Notes: generated by a model from the sequence alone, not told the origin. 64,000 bases of DNA from Campylobacter pinnipediorum subsp. caledonicus (GCF_002022005.1 NZ_CP017258.1:248001-312000), one strand, 5' to 3'; shown: positions 50,179 to 58,962, counted from the stretch's first letter. Numbers and translations are program-made.

Positions 50179-50397
50179 ATGAAAACAACAATTTTTAATT
50201 CAGATATTGAAAACATATCATCTTTAGCCAATAATAATAAACATACAATGTCTATAGCCAAAGATATAGCAAATGTTATAAATGAAATAGATAGTTCTGT
50301 TTTTGTTAATAATTTAATCTTTCTCTTAAATGATGAGCAAAAAGAGCATTTTTTATATCACTTAAAACACTCTATCATAGAAAGTAAAACAAAATGA
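50179..50397 (+). CDS. Small protein upstream of Rep
   Basis: A 72-residue helical protein (FNSDIENISSLANNNKHTMS). AAAGAAAGGA precedes it, and its stop overlaps the Rep start by 4 bp (ATGA). Probably a Rep accessory or copy-number regulator; not recognised. Confidence 0.5.
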   Translation: MKTTIFNSDIENISSLANNNKHTMSIAKDIANVINEIDSSVFVNNLIFLLNDEQKEHFLYHLKHSIIESKTK

Positions 50398-51842
50398 TTT
50401 TTGATAGCCTAAATTTTAACATTGTTCACCAAGGTATTGATACTTTAGTTTTAGGTATTCGTTGCAATGATGAAGAATACTACAAAAATGAGTATTCTGA
50501 GTTTATATCAAAAATTTACGATTTAAAAAATCAAGCCCAATTAATAAATACTTACGGTGAAAAATATATCCTTGATGATTTAGGCTCATCATACGGTAAT
50601 TTTAAAGTGTCATCTAAAGGCTTAGGTAATTATTTCGGTTTCTTTGAAAACGATGATATATTTTGCTTAGTAGGTGATACAAGCTTTAAAAATAAACAAA
50701 TGTATCATTTAAAAATACAATTTAGAAGTATATTTTTACTTAAATACGGTCATAAAGAATGTTATAACCGTGTAAAAGCATTTTTAAATGATATATTCAA
50801 AGATAAATTTGATGTTGAAATCTCAAGGGTTGATATTTGTACCGATGTTGCTGGTATAAAATACACACCGCAGGATTTTTTAAAATTTAGAAGTTTAAAA
50901 AGAACAACAAATTACACTCATTCAACCTATAAGCATGATAGCACACTTATAAAAGATGATGAAACAGAAACAAATCTTATAAACTTAGAACAAATGACAA
51001 TTAACAATTTTATGCAATATAACAGATTTGAAGGTATCGCATTTGGCAAATCTCCATGTATGTTTAGAATATATGACAAAGTTAATCAGGTCATTAAAAA
51101 ACGTATAAGTAATTTAATATTTACTAAGTGGGAGCTTTACGGATATGATATAAACTCTAAAAGCAATGTTTATCGCCATGAAATTGAACTTGGTCGCCCC
51201 TTTGTTAAAAAACTTATGGGCGATAATGTAACTGATGAAATTTCTTTTTTATTTGATAATTTAGGGAAATTTTGGGCTTATGGTTTAAAAATTTGTAAGT
51301 GGTATGATTTAACAGATGATGAAGTTAAGAGATTAACAGAAAGCAACATTAAATCAGATAGCAAGCGACTTATATATTTTCGTTGTGAAGCTGACACAAA
51401 CCGCTTGAATTTTTGGGATATGATTAATAAATTTGATGAAGAAAACAACGAAGCTTTATATCTTCATAAGTTTATTAATACAAGAGATATTAAAAAAGTA
51501 AAGATAGCTTTTAAATCTTTTATATCTTCAGTTTATAGTAATTTAGGTTCATTTGATGATAATTTCACCTATGTAATCAATGAAGTTAAAAAAGACCTTG
51601 CTATGCAAAAAATATCACTTCATGAATACGGTTTATCTAAAATGTGCGGTAGCTTTAATAAAAACGAGCAAATTATTAAAGGTGAAAAATTAGATGTTAT
51701 AAATCCATTATATCCATCACTTTATCGCTCACTTGATGACTTATTACAAGCTTTACAGGATATTAGAAATGATGATTATAAAAAAGATATTGAAAAATCT
51801 TTAACGGTTTTAAAAAATGATGGATACATTTATGAATATTAA
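50394..51842 (+). CDS. Rolling-circle replication initiator (Rep_trans family)
   Basis: A 482-residue Rep. The N-terminal domain resembles Rol_Rep_N (IDTLVLGIRCND; GNYFGFFENDD). The Rep_trans core shows VEISRVDICTDV near 140-150 and FRIYDKVNQ near 225, the usual motifs around the nicking tyrosine, and YRHEIELGRP near 270. Such proteins start rolling-circle replication of filamentous phages and some plasmids by nicking one strand. It identifies element C as a circular, rolling-circle replicator. Confidence 0.8.
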   Translation: MIFDSLNFNIVHQGIDTLVLGIRCNDEEYYKNEYSEFISKIYDLKNQAQLINTYGEKYILDDLGSSYGNFKVSSKGLGNYFGFFENDDIFCLVGDTSFKNKQMYHLKIQFRSIFLLKYGHKECYNRVKAFLNDIFKDKFDVEISRVDICTDVAGIKYTPQDFLKFRSLKRTTNYTHSTYKHDSTLIKDDETETNLINLEQMTINNFMQYNRFEGIAFGKSPCMFRIYDKVNQVIKKRISNLIFTKWELYGYDINSKSNVYRHEIELGRPFVKKLMGDNVTDEISFLFDNLGKFWAYGLKICKWYDLTDDEVKRLTESNIKSDSKRLIYFRCEADTNRLNFWDMINKFDEENNEALYLHKFINTRDIKKVKIAFKSFISSVYSNLGSFDDNFTYVINEVKKDLAMQKISLHEYGLSKMCGSFNKNEQIIKGEKLDVINPLYPSLYRSLDDLLQALQDIRNDDYKKDIEKSLTVLKNDGYIYEY

Positions 51843-52134
51843 CAATAATTTATACATAGCATTAGTTGGTTATCTAATTGAAGAAAATAAAGAAAATAAA
51901 TATATTTGTATTGATTTAAGGCATTATAGTGTTATAAAATCTTTTGCAAAGCAACATGGATTTATTAAATATAATAGCTTTGTAGGGAGTTTAAAACGTT
52001 ATCGTGAATTACAAGAAAAATTAGCAAAAGATTTTGTTATTGCTCCTATTCGTAAGTTTTTAAGTATTAAAAATTATACCTTTAAAATTAGGGGCGATTA
52101 TCTATTTATAGTTAAACAATTTACATTATTTTAG
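51817..52134 (+). CDS. Unknown protein following Rep
   Basis: A frame of up to 105 residues overlapping the Rep end by 26 bp; an internal ATG at 51832 (MNINNNLYIALVG) is an alternative start. The content (CIDLRHYSVIKSFAKQHGFI) is alpha/beta and basic. Close coupling to Rep suggests a replication accessory. Confidence 0.45.
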   Translation: MMDTFMNINNNLYIALVGYLIEENKENKYICIDLRHYSVIKSFAKQHGFIKYNSFVGSLKRYRELQEKLAKDFVIAPIRKFLSIKNYTFKIRGDYLFIVKQFTLF

Positions 52135-52149
52135 AAAGGTTTTTTTATT

Positions 52150-52527
52150 TTGATAAAAATTAATAGTATTTCTAGTTTTTTAATTAAATTTTTAAAAGAT
52201 TATTATCCATATAAAAAAAATATTTCTTTTAAAATTGAAGAAATTAATAGACATTTTTTAATTATTGATTTTTATTTTAATGAAAGCTATGTAAAAAATG
52301 ATTTTAGTAATTATATAACTTTTACACATTATTTTATTTTAGATGATAGTTATCTTGTCTTTCATTTTTTTATTTTTAAAAAAGCAAAAATTCAATCATC
52401 ATTTTTACAAAATTTTATAATTAATCTTAAAAATGATTTTATTTTTTCTTTCAATTTAAGAGATTATGTTTTTAATTATGATGAAAATTTAACAAAATAC
52501 AAAGGAGTTATTTATGCAAATAAATAA
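52150..52527 (+). CDS. Unknown protein with TTG start
   Basis: 125 residues, very rich in Phe, Ile, Lys and Tyr (HYFILDDSYLVFHFFIFKKA). The TTG start has AGAAAGG 10 nt upstream. Base composition is extremely AT-rich even for this element. Function unknown. Confidence 0.45.
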   Translation: MIKINSISSFLIKFLKDYYPYKKNISFKIEEINRHFLIIDFYFNESYVKNDFSNYITFTHYFILDDSYLVFHFFIFKKAKIQSSFLQNFIINLKNDFIFSFNLRDYVFNYDENLTKYKGVIYANK

Positions 52528-52840
52528 AGAAGATATCGCAAAATTTAGCGATAAGGCAAAAGGTGTTTTCGATGGACTTTCAACAATTACAAGCGTATTT
52601 TTTCCACAAATTACTGCGCCAGTTACTGCTGTTAGTAAGGTATTTTCTAAAATATCAGAACTTGATGACACAGAAGCAGAAAACATCGCAGGTTTATCTG
52701 CTACAGCTTTTAAACTTGATGAAATGATTAAACAAGTTGAGAAAGGCGAAAAGATAGACATTGAACACTTAAAAGAACTTTCTGAAAACATTAAAAGTAT
52801 AGATAGCTCTTTAGATAAATTTTACAAGGTTATTTCATGA
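52514..52840 (+). CDS. Unknown helical protein
   Basis: A 108-residue, helical, acidic protein with a hydrophobic central part (FFPQITAPVTAVSKVFSKIS). AAAGGAG precedes it and it overlaps both neighbours by 4-14 bp. It could be a small structural or scaffold protein; no family is recognised. Confidence 0.5.
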   Translation: MQINKEDIAKFSDKAKGVFDGLSTITSVFFPQITAPVTAVSKVFSKISELDDTEAENIAGLSATAFKLDEMIKQVEKGEKIDIEHLKELSENIKSIDSSLDKFYKVIS

Positions 52841-53502
52841 TACAATCTGTTACAAATCTGAATCAATTTTTTGAAGAGCCTGCGGATGGTTATTATCTTT
52901 TTAATGGAAATATCTATAAAAAAATTGGAGAGATTTCATTATATATTGATAATAATACTTATGAAAATATATCTATGCTTAACACGAAATATCGAATAAT
53001 ATTTGTTAAGACTTCTCTTATTACCGCAGTTGATTTAAAAGACAATAAGGACTTTATTGAATCAACTTTTTTTGATTCTGAGGGTTTTCCTTCTCGTGTC
53101 CCTGCGATTTCTTCTTCTGGCTTATCTTTGCCTTTGCTGACTCCGGTAAAATTAAAAGGTTTTGATTTTTGGTTTTGTATAGCATCTTCTTTTATGCTAT
53201 ACATTGACAATAATACAGAAATATTATGTTATGTTCCAGAAACTTCTTTATTAGATTGTTTTGGTAAACTTTATAATCTTTCTGTTGCTTGTCCTGCTTC
53301 GCTAATTACTGAATATAAAACTGGTGAATTATTTCCTTATTGGTTCTTTTTTAATATTTATTCTTCTTTTGGTTTGCCATTTAAAAAAGACCATTTCTTA
53401 AAAGTTCTTGCCGATAAGAAAGATTTTTTGAGTTTTGAAGAATTTAAATCTTATGATGAAGAATATTATTCTCTTTATTCTTGGGCTGATTATTTTGAAT
53501 GA
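52837..53502 (+). CDS. Unknown beta-rich protein, possible virion protein
   Basis: A 221-residue, aromatic- and beta-rich protein (SGLSLPLLTPVKLKGFDFWF). It starts in a 4-bp overlap with the upstream gene. It lies in the block expected to hold virion genes. Size and beta character would suit a coat or spike protein, but I cannot assign it. Confidence 0.4.
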   Translation: MIQSVTNLNQFFEEPADGYYLFNGNIYKKIGEISLYIDNNTYENISMLNTKYRIIFVKTSLITAVDLKDNKDFIESTFFDSEGFPSRVPAISSSGLSLPLLTPVKLKGFDFWFCIASSFMLYIDNNTEILCYVPETSLLDCFGKLYNLSVACPASLITEYKTGELFPYWFFFNIYSSFGLPFKKDHFLKVLADKKDFLSFEEFKSYDEEYYSLYSWADYFE

Positions 53503-53560
53503 TTTTATATTTTTTATACAAAATGTTATAATCTATAAAAAAAAGAAAGGATAAAAAAAA

Positions 53561-54697
53561 ATGCCTCTTCCTGTTGTTGGTATTATTGCTAATCTTCTCC
53601 GAACCGGTGCTATATCTGCTTTTGATATTGCTAGTGCTGGTGCTGGTTCTTATGCTTTAACAAAAACTTTAAAAGATACTGATTTAAGTTCTCCACAAAA
53701 CACTGGTGATTATATAAATCCTTTAGGTTTTTCAATTGCTCGTAATATTGTTGAGCGTATAAATAATTATTCTCGTTCAAGTTCCTCAACAACTGATTTT
53801 AATCTTTCAGAAGCTCCTTCAATACCAAAGCCTGAAGATTATATTAACAAGCTCAGGTCAATTCATGATAAGGATTATACTATTCCCGCACCATCAGCTC
53901 CGCAAACTCCTAAGAACAATTTATCTTCTTCTGCTTCGTTTGCTAGTGGTAGCTCTAATATTAATGCTGGTAATTCAACAAATCTTATCAGTGCTATTAA
54001 TTCACAAAATGCTATACTTGCGGAAATTGCTTCAGCATTAAATTCTTTTGTAGCTTTACAAGCAACAAAATCTCTTAATATTGCAGTGCCTACACAACAA
54101 GCAAGCAAAAAAGGTGGTTTTACACAAACTATATCTACACCTTTACCAAATTTTAAACCAAAACCTGAGCTTAACTCAAAATCACTTGAAAAAAGTTTGG
54201 ATTTAATAGCAAATTTATATAAAAAGTCTCTTGAAAATCCTAGTAAATCTGTAGATTTAACAGAAGTTACCAAAGCTTTAAATAATATAGCTAAAATAAA
54301 ACCTAGCATAAAAATGACAATGCCAAAAGACTTATCTATAGCTTTCCCTGAATCAATGGCTGTAACTTTACCAGCTGATTACGTTGCAAATCAGACAGCT
54401 ATTAAGGAAGCTTTATCTGGAACCTTTGAAATACACAAAGAACAAGCCGAATACATGAAAACACCAGCAACAGTTAAAGACCTCGATGGTAACACCATCG
54501 CTAAAGCTACTCCAAGAGAGATGTCGCTTACATACGAAGCAACTAGAGCAAGAACTGCAACAGATGAAAACAATTTTGAACTTGATGAAAATGATATAAA
54601 TGCTTTATATCCTGCTTTACCGGATATATCTCAATTATTTAAATTTAAACTTGTCGGCGAAGTTACAAAGGATTATTTAAATGAAACAAATAAATAA
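53561..54697 (+). CDS. Ser/Ala/Pro-rich protein with hydrophobic N-terminus, probable virion protein
   Basis: A 378-residue protein with a hydrophobic N-terminus (MPLPVVGIIANLLRTGAISA), Ser/Asn/Pro-rich linkers and a C-terminal FKLVGEVTKDYLNE. The same ending motif closes the next gene (FKLVGDVSREYLDE). A strong ribosome site, AGAAAGGA, precedes it. The mosaic of linkers and an anchor suggests an adsorption or membrane-associated virion protein; function not proven. Confidence 0.45.
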   Translation: MPLPVVGIIANLLRTGAISAFDIASAGAGSYALTKTLKDTDLSSPQNTGDYINPLGFSIARNIVERINNYSRSSSSTTDFNLSEAPSIPKPEDYINKLRSIHDKDYTIPAPSAPQTPKNNLSSSASFASGSSNINAGNSTNLISAINSQNAILAEIASALNSFVALQATKSLNIAVPTQQASKKGGFTQTISTPLPNFKPKPELNSKSLEKSLDLIANLYKKSLENPSKSVDLTEVTKALNNIAKIKPSIKMTMPKDLSIAFPESMAVTLPADYVANQTAIKEALSGTFEIHKEQAEYMKTPATVKDLDGNTIAKATPREMSLTYEATRARTATDENNFELDENDINALYPALPDISQLFKFKLVGEVTKDYLNETNK

Positions 54698-54878
54698 AAA
54701 TGATTTAAAAAATAATGATGTCAATAACAACGATGATAGTAATATATTGATTGATATTATCGTTATTCTTGTTATTATTGGTATTGCTTACTATTTTATA
54801 AGCTCTTTCAAACTTGTTGGAGATGTTTCCCGTGAATATTTGGATGAGCAAAAGGTTATAAATAATGTCAGAAACTAA
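54681..54878 (+). CDS. Single-pass membrane protein with shared C-terminal motif
   Basis: A 65-residue protein: polar Asn/Asp-rich start, one membrane helix (IDIIVILVIIGIAYYFI), then FKLVGDVSREYLDEQ. The last motif copies the C-terminus of the upstream 378-residue protein. It overlaps both neighbours. It could be a minor coat protein or a membrane docking partner. Confidence 0.5.
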   Translation: MKQINKNDLKNNDVNNNDDSNILIDIIVILVIIGIAYYFISSFKLVGDVSREYLDEQKVINNVRN

Positions 54879-55626
54879 GCAAAGTAACACAGCTCGCATT
54901 ATTGGTCTTGGTGTTGATGAAATGTTTGAAGATTTAACATATTCGGTTGCTTATAACGAAGTTCTAACAAGACTTAAAAATAGTGGTATGCCTGATGGAA
55001 TTTTAAACGACGCTATTAATAGTGGTATTAGTATAATGTTTTCGGCTGCTTTAATGACTTATATCCAAAAACAAGAAGCTATTATCCATAAAATTGTTGG
55101 TATTGCTGGCTCTTTGCTTATTGCTACTCTTACGCCTGTTCGTGCCGGTGCTAAAAATCTTTTTAAAAAATTTTCCAAAGGTCGTAAGCTTGGCATGTTT
55201 AGTAAAATTTTTGGCGATTCGGATGCTAATAATATATCTTATGGACAAGTTATTGCAACGAGTGCTAATTCTGCTTTTAATGCTCATCAATCTTCAAGTA
55301 ATGTTTTTCAAGCTGGCAGTGTTGCAATGCAACAACGGGAGCATATTCTAAACACTAAAAATCATCAGATGAATTATGCTAAAGCTAAAGTTGATAGCAT
55401 AAATCAAACATTATTATTTAAACTATTTACATCTAAATTTACAAGTCAAGACAAAGAAATTTTACGTAAAATTACTGGCTCTTCTGAGATAAACATAGAA
55501 AATATTAACAAAGTTGCTTCTTTTATGTTTGTAACAGACAGCAACGGCGATATTACAGGTCTAGCTGAACAATTTACAACTATGTTAAATGGTTTGGGGT
55601 ATTTTCATAATAAGGGTAAAAAATGA
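54865..55626 (+). CDS. Membrane-associated protein, possible pilot/virion protein
   Basis: A 253-residue protein with one hydrophobic stretch at about 73-90 (VGIAGSLLIATLTP), then a basic patch (FKKFSKGRK) and a long polar helix rich in Gln, Asn and His. The pattern of a membrane helix followed by a basic and Gln-rich helical region recalls DNA pilot proteins of ssDNA phages; this is inference. No Walker motif is present. Confidence 0.4.
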   Translation: MSETKQSNTARIIGLGVDEMFEDLTYSVAYNEVLTRLKNSGMPDGILNDAINSGISIMFSAALMTYIQKQEAIIHKIVGIAGSLLIATLTPVRAGAKNLFKKFSKGRKLGMFSKIFGDSDANNISYGQVIATSANSAFNAHQSSSNVFQAGSVAMQQREHILNTKNHQMNYAKAKVDSINQTLLFKLFTSKFTSQDKEILRKITGSSEINIENINKVASFMFVTDSNGDITGLAEQFTTMLNGLGYFHNKGKK

Positions 55627-55784
55627 GTATGAGTGAACAAGAATGTAAAGAAGCTGTTGAAAAAGAAATTTTATTGTTAAGTACAATTAGTAAAAATATT
55701 GAAATATTAAATTCCAATATCCAAAAACTTTTACTTGCACTTACTGGTGAAACTGGCGATTCTACAAAAAGTCAAGGTAATTAA
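55623..55784 (+). CDS. 53-residue coiled-coil protein
   Basis: A short ORF (MSMSEQECKEAVEKEILLLS) starting in an ATGA overlap with the upstream stop and ending 2 bp before the next ATG. It is a single amphipathic helix with Leu/Ile heptads. The tight fit between genes supports translation. Confidence 0.5.
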   Translation: MSMSEQECKEAVEKEILLLSTISKNIEILNSNIQKLLLALTGETGDSTKSQGN

Positions 55785-55786
55785 AC

Positions 55787-56515
55787 ATGATTGCTCCTTT
55801 AGTTTGTTGTTGTAAAAAAGAAAAAAGGGAATTTTATCTTTCTGTTTTTCAACTTATAATTGAACTTCATGCAAGTTCAACTTATTATGATGGTGATTTA
55901 GCAAATTTGTTTGGTATTCACGTATTTCCAATATTTCCTCTAGAATTTCAAATTAATCACAATCTTCCTAATTTCTTTTTTCGTAAAGATATTTCTTTTC
56001 CTGAAAATCATTTACCCGGATATGACTATGAAGCACCTTTATTTTTGACTGGGTTTTTTAAAAATGCTCCTGAAACTTTTTTTTATGCTGATGATTACAG
56101 CGAAAAGCCTATTCGTATTCCTGATCCTAATTTAAGTGTATCTTCAATTAACGAAATTTACTTGGCTATATTAAATTATTATGATAAAAAATCTTTTGAT
56201 ATAAACAACTATACCCCCGATGAATTTTCTTTTATTTTTACAAAAAAACATTCTTTTAACGGTTTTGATTTGTTTGGCGGCGATACAGTAAAAACAAAGC
56301 ACTATAATTATAATTCTTTTTCAAGTTGTTTTAATAATCTTAAATCTCTTTATGCTGATTTTATTTCTTCGCTTGATTTTGCTAAAAAATCAAATAATTT
56401 TTATGAAGATTTTACAGGTATTCATATAGGTAAAGAATTTACTGAAATTAGTCCTTACTCTTTTTCTCACATTTCCAGTATTGAATTATCTATAGCACTA
56501 CCAATAATAAAATAA
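55787..56515 (+). CDS. Aromatic-rich protein, possible virion protein
   Basis: A 242-residue protein starting MIAPLVCCCKKEKREF, rich in Phe/Tyr and Pro, probably beta-structured. A run of three cysteines near the N-terminus is unusual. It belongs to the presumed virion block. No family recognised. Confidence 0.4.
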   Translation: MIAPLVCCCKKEKREFYLSVFQLIIELHASSTYYDGDLANLFGIHVFPIFPLEFQINHNLPNFFFRKDISFPENHLPGYDYEAPLFLTGFFKNAPETFFYADDYSEKPIRIPDPNLSVSSINEIYLAILNYYDKKSFDINNYTPDEFSFIFTKKHSFNGFDLFGGDTVKTKHYNYNSFSSCFNNLKSLYADFISSLDFAKKSNNFYEDFTGIHIGKEFTEISPYSFSHISSIELSIALPIIK

Positions 56516-56530
56516 AAAAGGAGTTAATCA

Positions 56531-56887
56531 ATGCCCGTATATAAAGTAACCCAGCAACAAGGAAATCGTGTTATAACTTCAACATACGAAGCTAAAAGCT
56601 CTACATCTTTATTACAATTTTTACAAGAAGTATCAACCGCTAAAGTTAAGTATATATATCGTGTAGAGTATGAAGATGAAGAAACGACACCGCCAAACGA
56701 TGACTTTAATTATCACAAACAATTTAAAGCATTTGCAAAAAATAGCAATAATGCTTCTAAACAAGTTTTAATACATAATGTTAAAACAACTAAGAATGAG
56801 CAAGAATTAACAAATGCAATAATTACACATCTTAGTGTAGGAGAACAAGCAATTAAATCTGTGGCTTGTTCTTTGTTTATGCACTAA
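56531..56887 (+). CDS. Unknown protein at the end of the main operon
   Basis: A 118-residue protein (MPVYKVTQQQGNRVITSTYE). AAAAAAGGAG precedes it. It is the last gene before the long intergenic region and is followed by a strong terminator. It may be a nucleic-acid-binding or regulatory protein; not recognised. Confidence 0.45.
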   Translation: MPVYKVTQQQGNRVITSTYEAKSSTSLLQFLQEVSTAKVKYIYRVEYEDEETTPPNDDFNYHKQFKAFAKNSNNASKQVLIHNVKTTKNEQELTNAIITHLSVGEQAIKSVACSLFMH

Positions 56888-56940
56888 ATTTTTAACCTTT
56901 CTTATAATCTAACCGCTTTAATTTTGAGCCTTGTCTATTT

Positions 56941-56973
56941 AAGCCTTGCGGTCGCTCTGCGACCTGCTGGCTT
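56941..56973 (+). terminator. Strong intrinsic terminator
   Basis: AAGCC, 4 nt, GGTCGC, loop TCT, GCGACC, 4 nt, GGCTT, followed shortly by T8 at about 56979-56986. It ends the main operon of element C. Confidence 0.75.
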
Positions 56974-57214
56974 GATCCTTTTTTTTCTCATTCTCTTACT
57001 TTTTCTTACTCTCTTTTTGCCATTTTCTATCTTCTTGAAAAACTATAATCACATCTTATTAAATTCTTTATAAAAATACTCCCCAAACTCTTGTATTTTT
57101 TATTTTTATATTATTTTGCTTACTTGTTTTGTTTTTCTTTGATTCTATAGCTTGTTTGATATCTTTATACAGCTTTTTAACTTAACCCTTATATTTTTTT
57201 ATTTATTTCCTAAT

Positions 57215-57365
57215 AAATAATATTTTTCATTCTTGCATAAATACCCAATATTATTTTATTTTTGCTTGTCAAGACTGCGAAGCACACCGCTAGGTGCTTG
57301 GTCTTTACAAGCTTTCAAAAATAAAATAATAAACTCCAATTTATGCCAAGAATGATAAAATATTT
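57215..57365. other. Giant imperfect hairpin, candidate origin/packaging signal
   Basis: A 151-nt inverted-repeat structure. The outer arms 57215-57242 and 57339-57365 are mostly complementary. Next comes a perfect 16-bp stem, TATTATTTTATTTTTG (57249-57264) with CAAAAATAAAATAATA (57316-57331). Then CTTGTCAAGAC pairs with GTCTTTACAAG (57301-57311), and AGCAC with GTGCT near the tip. It lies in a 737-bp gap (56888-57624) without genes. Filamentous and other ssDNA phages keep origins and packaging hairpins in such gaps. The rest of the gap is AT-rich with no other clear signal. Confidence 0.7.
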
Positions 57366-57624
57366 CTTATATCTGTTTGTTTGTCTTTTTTTTTAATCAA
57401 CTAAAATTTTGTAATAAAAACATATCCATCTGTGTTAATTTCATAATTTTACATTTTTAAAAGTTGCTTAAAAACTTTTAAACGCCCCTTTATAACGTTT
57501 AATAATCATGTGTTGCTTCAACTTTTTATATTTATCTTTATAATTTGAATTGTTTTAAAAACGTTTTTTAACAAATATTTTAAGTCTATATGACACAAAT
57601 AAAACAAGAAAAAAAAGGAAACAC

Positions 57625-57978
57625 ATGCTAAAACAATACATCCAAGGTTTAAATCCTAAGACATTGTCTTTTAGTGATAATAGTGATGAGGATTCTCTGT
57701 TACCACTTCTTGCTGGAAAAATTGAAAAATATGAGCAAACTGCTACTGGTGGAGCTGTATTAAATGAACTTCCCACTACATTAAATCGTAAAGAATTTAT
57801 CGTTTCTAAAGATAGTCCTACTGGTAGAATTTCTTCAATAGTTAGAATACCGCACGTTAAAGAAACTTTTTACTTTAACGAGCTTAATGCTTCTGTTAAA
57901 GGTAAATTTGATTCATCTTTTACTAGCGATGTTAAATGTGATGAAGTTAAATTACGTTTCGACTCTCTAGCAAAATAA
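57625..57978 (+). CDS. Small protein, first gene after the intergenic region
   Basis: A 117-residue protein (LSFSDNSDEDSLLPLLAGKI then TGRISSIVRIPHVKETFYFN), probably beta-rich. AAAAAGGA precedes the ATG. Position after the origin-like region and a strong ribosome site suggest high expression, as for ssDNA-binding or coat proteins. Not recognised. Confidence 0.45.
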   Translation: MLKQYIQGLNPKTLSFSDNSDEDSLLPLLAGKIEKYEQTATGGAVLNELPTTLNRKEFIVSKDSPTGRISSIVRIPHVKETFYFNELNASVKGKFDSSFTSDVKCDEVKLRFDSLAK

Positions 57979-57999
57979 TTAAGATAAAAGGATAAAAAA

Positions 58000-58338
58000 A
58001 TGGCTAAAACATTAATAAGAAACAAGATAGCTAGTAAAACTTTTGGTATGGCTTTGCCTGCTAGTGCTGAAACTGCAAAAGCTTTTGCTGATGTTGCTCT
58101 TGAGGGTGAATATGCAATATTTGAAAGAAAAAGTGAGCAAGGTAATGATACCGAAGCCCAAGTTATAGAATATGTTGTTACTGGTAAGAGTGAGGCAGGT
58201 TTTAAAACAACATTTAGTTTTTATGCAAATGCTAACAAAACAGAAGTTGATATTAAAACTGCTCTTTTAGAAAAAACTTTCAACGGTGTTAAGTTTGATG
58301 AAATTTATATAATTTCGGCTAAATATGTTAAAGGTTAA
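58000..58338 (+). CDS. Small protein, candidate ssDNA-binding or coat protein
   Basis: A 112-residue protein (MAKTLIRNKIASKTFGMALP; FDEIYIISAKYVKG at the end) with an AAAAGGA ribosome site. It has a beta-rich middle and resembles the end of the 146-residue protein near Rep. It could be an OB-fold ssDNA-binding or a coat protein. No signal peptide is seen. Confidence 0.45.
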   Translation: MAKTLIRNKIASKTFGMALPASAETAKAFADVALEGEYAIFERKSEQGNDTEAQVIEYVVTGKSEAGFKTTFSFYANANKTEVDIKTALLEKTFNGVKFDEIYIISAKYVKG

Positions 58339-58349
58339 TAAACATTAAT

Positions 58350-58580
58350 ATGCAATCTTTAACAAATGAATATTTAGAGTTAGTGCTAACTGCACTAGCT
58401 CTTTTCTTATCTGGTCTCAATTGGTTTATATCTCAAAAATTATCAAGTTTTTCTTATAGACTTGATAAGATAGAAACATCTTATACTGACACTTATCAGA
58501 TAAAAGCAGATATACAGCTATTAAAAGAAAAAATAGATTTCATTATTGAGATGTGTAAAGATAATAATAAAAAGGTTTAA
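58350..58580 (+). CDS. Membrane-anchored coiled-coil protein, holin-like
   Basis: A 76-residue protein with an N-terminal membrane helix (LELVLTALALFLSGLNWFI) and a C-terminal coiled coil (IQLLKEKIDFIIEMCKD). It is 2 bp upstream of the endolysin gene. This layout fits a holin or hemolysin-like lysis partner, but an accessory role is possible. Confidence 0.6.
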   Translation: MQSLTNEYLELVLTALALFLSGLNWFISQKLSSFSYRLDKIETSYTDTYQIKADIQLLKEKIDFIIEMCKDNNKKV

Positions 58581-58582
58581 CT

Positions 58583-58924
58583 ATGCCGTTAGGAAAAGAA
58601 CAAGAAGATTTCACTAAAGATTTAAATAAATTACTTACATATTTACATAATAATAACTATAATGTAAGATGTGGTGAACTATTTAGAACACAAGAACAAC
58701 AAGAAATTTACTATCAAAGAAAACTAACTAAAACAAAAAATAGCTATCATACAAAAAAATTAGCTATTGATTTATTTATATTCAAAAACGATACATGGTT
58801 AAAAACCAAAGAGCAATTACAACCAATAGGGGATTATTGGGAGAGCTTAAACAACATAAACAAATGGGGTGGTAATTATAACAGTTTTATAGACTGTGTA
58901 CATTTTGAAAGAAGAGCAAAATAA
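58583..58924 (+). CDS. M15-family peptidase endolysin of element C
   Basis: A 113-residue M15 peptidase with GELFRTQEQQEIYY, YHTKKLAIDLF (His-x6-Asp) and CVHFERR. It is closely related to the prophage B endolysin (36494-36838), including the shared KEQE.F.KD and NKWGGNY blocks. Filamentous phages are secreted without lysis and carry no endolysin, so its presence argues that element C, if a phage, leaves by lysis. It is 38 bp from the right end of the element, the place most likely to pick up cargo. Confidence 0.8.
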   Translation: MPLGKEQEDFTKDLNKLLTYLHNNNYNVRCGELFRTQEQQEIYYQRKLTKTKNSYHTKKLAIDLFIFKNDTWLKTKEQLQPIGDYWESLNNINKWGGNYNSFIDCVHFERRAK

Positions 58925-58955
58925 GCTAAAATAAAAAACTACAATTTAAATACTC

Positions 58956-58961
58956 TTGACA
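58956..58961 (+). promoter_or_regulatory. Right-end half of a split circle-junction promoter (-35)
   Basis: TTGACA, a perfect -35, lies 16 bases before the right border. There is no matching -10 in the portal DNA that follows. In the circular form it faces TATGAT of the left end across 17 bp. Confidence 0.75.
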
Positions 58962-58962
58962 T

